From NCBI GenBank assembly GCA_032622095.1, contig CP136064.1, positions 136,915,954-136,979,953 on the forward strand: a stretch of 64,000 nt of DNA, in the 5' to 3' direction. The notes below the pieces were generated by a model, which saw only the letters and a program-made list of their open reading frames with translations, ran no database searches and was not told the DNA's origin. Source of the stretch: Siphonodentalium dalli. Taxonomy: Eukaryota > Mollusca > Scaphopoda > Gadilida > Siphonodentaliidae. The translations under genes and the position numbers were made by a program. Shown one piece after another: positions 58,246-64,000 of this stretch. Within the stretch, counting starts at the first letter, position 1. Each line of letters opens with the position of its first letter.

Positions 58246-60105
58246 ACAAGTTAAATAAGCTGTGTAGAATAAATACAGAACACAACTTGCATCATAATAT
58301 CAAATCGTTTATCAAACTTGTTGCGGATGCCACTCAAGCTCTTTCGTGAAATATATCCATGCACCATCCGCAACTCATTCGATAAAAGATTCTTGATTAA
58401 GGGTCAGGCGCACATTTTGCCAAAATTTCCTGACATTTCAAAATGGATTCTGTCTATGTACACAATTTTCTCGAAATCTGGTAGGAATTTCTTTGTGAAA
58501 TTTGGTATAAGTGATAATTGTTACACAATATTTCAGAACCATCGACCAATTTGATAAAACAAAACCTCATTTACTTTACTTTTATGCCATATGGCATGAA
58601 CAATATTGAAAAAATTTCATTGTTTTCATGTGTCATAAATAGATTTTTTTCAAAAGTGCAGTTCATATATCCATGACACCATATCTCAAGATCATGAGAG
58701 GATTCTTAATTATTCTTAATTTGTGAAATTTAATGATTATTTTCATTAAGAAAGACAAGTACCCCATAAACAATTATCTATATTTGGAGGATTTTCATGC
58801 CATGGCTGTTGATCAATGAACAATTGGGCTGAGATGAGTTGTGGGTCATGGGTTCATGAATTATTCTAACAGTTCTGGGTACCGAAAGGGGTGAAAACTA
58901 AATTAATATTTTCAACCTCTCAAATGTATTATATTATAATCCATTGTTTTGTTGTCTCTTAATAATAGCTCAGAATACAATGAAGATGACCATATATATG
59001 TGAAATTCATGATTGTTTTGCCAGATAGATCCAGAGAAATTCTTTGTTGAAAATCTCTTGCCATTTTTGACTGGATTTATGCAAAACCTGTATCCCCCCT
59101 TAAGATGCGTGTTGTGTTCTGACAACTTCTGTCGATATATACCATACACTAGTACTGAAGTATTCAATTAGATTATACGCACTTGTAAGAGAGTTGATAT
59201 CTGTTCCTTTCTTTCTGTCACTCTGACTCATGTGATAATGCTAGATAGTCCAAGCTAACATGTGAATTATGTCATATTCGGAATAACTGAAAGATTAAAC
59301 AAAATACAATCTATTAATCTCTTCTAATCGGCTGCTATATGTGAGTACCACAGGCCCCTGGGGAAAATCACTAAAATATCAATATAGACTATACCAGTGT
59401 GAGTACGGACCTACTACAGAATACATGAGGTTGCTCATTATTCAAAACAGGAATTAAGAAATTAGTACATGGGAACAATTGTATCTGGACGTTTGATAAA
59501 GTGTATGATGTCCCAGGATTGTGAATGAGAAAAACCATTTTACAGAGTCAGTGTTAATGTTTTTCGATATTCCGTTATATTTTTTGAAGTACATGATCGG
59601 ACTATAGTGTCAATGGCTTTGCACACAACATCATCCAGCAGTGAATAAGTTAATAATATAAGTTATTAATATGTTGTTTCCATATTGGCCGAGTTATGAG
59701 GCCGATGTCTGTTATATGGGCCTGCAGCCGCAGGCCGAAGGCTAATACGACAGACCGAGGCCTCATAACTTGTTTATGAAAAAAAAAATTATGCTAACCG
59801 GTTGAGATGGTGAAACTGTTTTCCCGCCGGTGAGATAACTATAGCTATTAAGCTCTCCCTCGGAAACCAAAATAATAGTCAACAAGCCAACAAGGACCAT
59901 AACTCCGATAAAAAGAGGGGATGGAACCAAAATTTGAACTTGACCTGTATATTCATGAGTAATCGATATACCATATTTGAAAATAATCAGATAATCATAC
60001 CATCAATGCCAATAATTATATAGTGGTGGCAGGGACAACATGGCAATGACACCTGAACAATCTCATGTTTTCTTTAAACTTTTTGTATCATACTATTATA
60101 TTATT
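58246..60105. repeat. Right arm of the 5-kb inverted repeat
   Basis: Mirror image of 55085-56940, ending at CTTTTTGTATCATACTATT near 60097, immediately beside the first unit of the next tandem array. Small differences and a few indels only. The CTGCAGCCGCAGGCC block lies near 59722. No gene. Confidence 0.9.
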
Positions 60106-60442
60106 ATACTTCCATGGTGTAACCAAGGAAGTATATTGTTTTTCTATTGGGGCCGTTTTCCGTTTTATTGACAATACTCAGAAACTAATTGGAGGAGGAC
60201 CGTGAAATCTCTAGGGAACGTAGGCATCTAAGGGATACTGAAAATGAAGGTATCGCGATGTCGCCAGAGCGCTTCGCCACGGAATGAAATTAAAAAAATA
60301 AAATATTTTTCACTATTATTATTATTATTATACTCGACACTTTTGCAACGCCTTAATATCTGAATATATGGGGAGTATCGAACCGAAAGTTGGTACTTAT
60401 GTTGGGGTTAATGAGTTCTGTGCCTTAGACGCATGACGAATA

Positions 60443-60679
60443 TTGTCCGCGCTTTCTTCGCAGAGTTATCTCCCTTTATACGAAAACATGTCAGTTTATT
60501 ATCTCGGAAATTATAAGGAGCAGAGCATCGAAAATTGGACCGTATGCACAACTCGATATGCCCTACAGACCAACGGCATCAAAACTTGTGTCCGAGCTTT
60601 TCCTGAGGAGTTACCGCCCATAAATAGGCAAACCTCAAATTGGTTTTACTCAGCTGTTCTTTTGTATCATTGTAGATAA
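60443..60679 (+). other. Conserved 78-codon open frame in repeat unit 1
   Basis: Opens at a TTG (no upstream ATG in frame; first in-frame ATG is codon 17, ENMSVYYLGN) and ends at TAG. It encodes a soluble-looking peptide with three cysteines (CTTRYA, KTCVRAF, LYHCR at the end), a PLYENMS segment and EELPPINRQTSN. I do not recognise a family. The frame is kept in all three units (61885-62121 and 63325-63561). It may be a coding remnant or chance conservation in a young array. Confidence 0.3.
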
Positions 60680-61884
60680 CCGAATTCGGTTTTCGCAGTC
60701 TTCTTGGTAGTTGTCAGTTCATTGCGAAAACAAAAACTGGACAGGGTCGGTCATATATTTTTACATTGGGGTAGGGGCAAATTTTTCGAAAAAAAAAATT
60801 CTAAACGAAAGTAGTCTATTAAGGTATGCGCATTCCATGATGAAGTTGATCATACAGCAAAACGAAATTTTGAAATCCGATTAGAAACACCAGAGTTGTT
60901 GGTCCTGGAAATTCGCGTTTTTGTGCTGATCTGCTAACGACCGCCACTCCTCTGAAAGTATACGACATTAAAAGCCGTATCACACGCTGGTGTGACCGGA
61001 ATAAAGAGCGCAAGTGGTGCGCCAAAATCTGCCAGGTTCGGTTCAGTATTGTGGGTTTGGGGAGGGGGTGGTCCCAGGTCCCAAATTTGTTTTGGTCTCA
61101 GAATCAGATGAAACTTGGAATATAACATCTACCATACAAGCTGATTAGGAAACTGAAAACAGATCGTTAATCCGTTGAAAAAATGTCGGAGATTTGGTCC
61201 CTCAAAGTTTCAAATTGGGCACAAATATGCTTGTCAATTTCAAAAATGTTATTCGTCTCTGAATCAGATGAAATCCATACCATCGCATCTCTGAGAGCAG
61301 CAGATCACAAAACTGAAAACAGTTTTTATATCCGTTGGTAAATAACGAAGCTACGGGCCCTCAAATTTCGCATTTTGAGCCCAGGTTGACAATGTGCTTA
61401 TCCCGTCACACAGTTTCGAGGCAGGGGAGGGGTCACTCACATACAATTCAGATGAAAATACAAAAGCCAGGATAACATATGGTCACACAACTGAATATTT
61501 TGTGTTACTAAACTGCGATTCTTTCATCTCAATATTTTCTCTATTATTATACTTCCATGGTCTAACCAAGGAAGTATATTGTTTTTCTATTGGGGCCGTT
61601 TTCCGTTTTATTGAAAATACTCAGAAAATAATTGGAGTAGGACCGTGAAATCTCTAGGGAACGTAGGCATCTAAGGGATACTGAAAATGAAGGTATCGCG
61701 ATGTCGCCAGAGCGCTTCGCCACGGAATGAAATTAAAAAAATATATATTTTTCACTATTATTATTATTATTATACTCGACACTTTTGCAACGCCTTAATA
61801 TCTGAACATATGGGGTGTATCGAACCGAAAGTTGGTACTTATGTTGTGGTTAATGAGTTCTGTGCCTTAGACGCATGACGAATA

Positions 61885-62121
61885 TTGTCCGCGCTTTCTT
61901 CGCAGAGTTATCTCCCTTTATACGAAAACATGTCAGTTTATTATCTCGGAAATTATAAGGAGCAGAGCATCGAAAATTGGACCGTATGCACAACTCGATA
62001 TGCCCTACAGACCAACGGCATCAAAACTTGTGTCCGAGCTTTTCCTGAGGAGTTACCGCCCATAAATAGGCAAACCTCAAATTGGTTGTACTCAGCTGTT
62101 CTTTTGTATCATTGTAGATAA
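61885..62121 (+). other. Conserved 78-codon open frame in repeat unit 2
   Basis: Same frame as in unit 1 with a single nucleotide difference, changing Phe to Leu in the SNW-x-YSAV segment. The surrounding unit differs more. No family recognised. Confidence 0.3.
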
Positions 62122-63324
62122 CCGAATTCGGTTTTCGCAGTCCTCTTGGTAGTTGTCAGTTCATTGCGAAAACAAAAACTGGACAGGGTCGGTCATATAT
62201 TTTTTACATTGGGGTAGGGGCAAATTTTTCGAAAACAAAAAAAATTCTTAACGAAAGTAGTCTATTAAGGTATGCGCATTCCATGAGTGAAGTTGATCAT
62301 ACAGCAAAACGAAATTTTGAAATCCGATTAGAAACACCAGAGTTGTTGGTCCTGGAAATTCGCGTTTTTGCGCTGATCTGCTAACGACGCAAATCCTCTG
62401 AAAGTATACGACATTAAAAGCCGTATCACACGCTGGTGTGACCGGAATAAAGAGCGCAAGTGGTGCGCCAAAATCTGCCAGGTTCGGTTCAGTATTGTGG
62501 GTTTGGGGAGGGGGTGGTCCCAGGTCCCAAATTTGTTTTGGTATCAGAATCAGATGAAACTTGGAATATAACATCTACCATACAAGCTGATTAGGAAACT
62601 GAAAACAGATCGTTAATCCGTTGAAAAATGTCGGAGATTTGGTCCCTTAAAGTTTCAAATTGGGCACATATATGCTTGTCAATTTCAAAAATGTTATTCG
62701 TCTCTGAATCAGATGAAATCCATACCATCGCATCTCTGAGAGCAGCAGATCACAAAACTGAAAACAGTTTTTAAATCCGTTGGTAAATAACGAAGTTACG
62801 GGCCCTCAAATTTCGCATTTTGAGCCCAGGTTGACAATGTGCTTATTACGTCACACAGTTTCGAGGCAGGGGAGGGGTCACTCACATACACTTCAGATGA
62901 AAATACAAAAGCCAGGATAACATATGGTCACACAACTGAATATTTTGTGATACTAAACTGCGATTCTTTCATCTCAATATTTTCTCTATTATTATACTGC
63001 CATGGTGTAACCAAGGAAGTATATTGTTTTTCTATTGGGGCCGTTTTCCGTTTTATTGAAAATACTCAGAAACTAATTGGAGGACCGTGAAATCTCTAGG
63101 GAACGTAGGCATCTAAGGGATACTGAAAATGAAGGTATCGCGATGTCGCCAGAGCGCTTCGCCACAGAATGAAATAAAAAAATAAAAATATTTTTCACTA
63201 TTATTATTATTATACTCGACACTTTTGCAACGCCTTAATATCTGAACATATGGGGTGTATCGAACCGAAAGTTGGTACTTATGTTGGGGTTAATGAGTTC
63301 TGTGCCTTAGACGCATGACGAATA

Positions 63325-63561
63325 TTGTCCGCGCTTTCTTCGCAGAGTTATCTCCCTTTATACGAAAACATGTCAGTTTATTATCTCGGAAATTATAAGG
63401 AGCAGAGCATCGAAAATTGGACCGTATGCACAACTCGATATGCACTACAGACCAACGGCATCAAAACTTGTGTCCGAGCTTTTCCTGAGGAGTTACCGCC
63501 CATAAATAGGCAAACCTCAAATTGGTTGTACTCAGCTGTTCTTTTGTATCATTGTAGATAA
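63325..63561 (+). other. Conserved 78-codon open frame in repeat unit 3
   Basis: Differs from unit 2 by one silent change (GCC to GCA in the RYA codon). The frame stays open to the same TAG. No family recognised. Confidence 0.3.
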
Positions 63562-63738
63562 CCGAATTCGGTTTTCCCAGTCCTCTTGGTAGTTGTCAGT
63601 TCATTGCGAAAACAAAAACTGGACAGGGTCGGTCATATATTTTTACATTTGGGTAGGGGCAAATTTTTCGAAAAAAAAAAATTCTCAACGAAAGTAGTCT
63701 ATTAAGGTATGCGCATTCCACGAGTGAAGTTGGTCATA

Positions 63739-64000
63739 AAAATGGACACACTATACACCAGGATGAATAAACCAAGGTTTTTTGTTTTTTTTTATAAGTA
63801 CACAGCTCAAAATTTGTTATTGCATATTCCGAATTGGACGAGAGATTCGGACTCGAATATACCGCTTAAAAATGTTTTTACCCAGTACTTTCTGCGTTAC
63901 GGTGTACGGAATTATTGCAACTACTTTTCCCACCAAATCCAAACCGGCTTGTTAAAGAGCAAGATAATGTCGTAGCATGAACATTGACATACTTTATGTA
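63739..64000. other. Unassigned DNA at the window edge
   Basis: After the tandem array breaks off, an 88-codon frame (63709-63975) begins in repeat sequence and continues into unique DNA, ending at TAG. It has no recognised family. Confidence 0.3.

Larger units (their letters stand above)
60106..63738 (+). repeat. 1.44-kb tandem repeat, two full units and a partial third
   Basis: Units start at 60106, 61549 and 62994, each with a hairpin ATACTTCCATGGT / ACCAAGGAAGTAT. These are followed by GGGGCCGTTTTCCGTTTTATT, GATGTCGCCAGAGCGCTTCG, an (ATT)n tract, TACTCGACACTTTTGCAACG, the conserved open frame, CGAATTCGGTTTTC, and a run with AATCAGATGAAA repeated about every 180 bp. Identity between units is about 97-98% by eye. 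The third unit diverges after 63738. A hairpin-start plus internal sub-repeats resembles other hairpin-ended families in this window. Confidence 0.9.

Noticed and set aside
1-64000. CRISPR arrays, bacterial operons, rRNA genes, or a Polinton/Maverick-type large element in the 28-kb inverted-repeat span
   Set aside because: No direct-repeat/spacer pattern, no ribosomal sequence, and no polymerase, integrase, ATPase or capsid-like frames were found between the inverted arms.

Overview
This is eukaryotic, AT-rich, almost wholly repetitive non-coding DNA. It has no operons, ribosome-binding sites or bacterial-type gene density, and I found no intact host gene, rRNA gene, canonical tRNA or CRISPR array. 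Short palindromic microsatellite words (ACATGTAC, ACCGGTAC, ACTAGTAC), arrays of 140-170 bp core repeats ending in hairpins and CA-rich stretches, TTAA-flanked elements and CR1/L2-like retrotransposon debris all suggest a marine invertebrate. A bivalve or other lophotrochozoan is my best guess, but this is inference because no species-diagnostic gene is present.

Layout. 1-4.7 kb: unassigned DNA, a foldback hairpin and two halves of a tandem-core element facing each other. 4.72-8.83 kb and 26.99-32.52 kb: two diverged copies of one 3.5-4 kb repeat in opposite orientation, each ending in a 27-bp CCCAGGTGTACC minisatellite. Between them: TTAA-flanked elements (9.3-10.7, 14.7-14.9, 24.4-25.6 kb), a large foldback element holding a perfect 286-bp tandem duplication (16.4-18.4 kb), and a reverse transcriptase pseudogene on the minus strand (21.06-24.38 kb) split by other retroelement pieces, one with a clear-looking core promoter. 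32.5-33.3 kb: a tRNA-like SINE head and a retrotransposon linker fragment. 33.7-36.35 kb: an 18-copy, ~140-bp satellite. 36.8-39.2 kb: a small TIR element and a coding-looking 3' fragment. 39.28-42.96 kb: a mirror-image array of ~160-bp units with hairpin ends, decaying up to 44.9 kb. 45.6-46.73 kb: a hAT-like element with an 8-bp target duplication. 48.8-49.15 kb: a 31-bp minisatellite. 51.0-51.45 kb: a TTAA element. 55.09-60.1 kb: a large inverted repeat with nearly identical arms. 60.1-63.74 kb: a 1.44-kb tandem repeat carrying one conserved open frame per unit.

What works together. Nothing here forms a pathway. The unifying theme is mobile-element biology: at least three non-autonomous families (hairpin-ended tandem-core elements, TTAA elements, a hAT-like element), two or more non-LTR retrotransposon fragments, and repeated mirror-image organisation at scales from 100 bp to 28 kb. 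Many open frames in the window start at non-ATG codons or lie inside repeats, and I treat these as non-genic unless stated.
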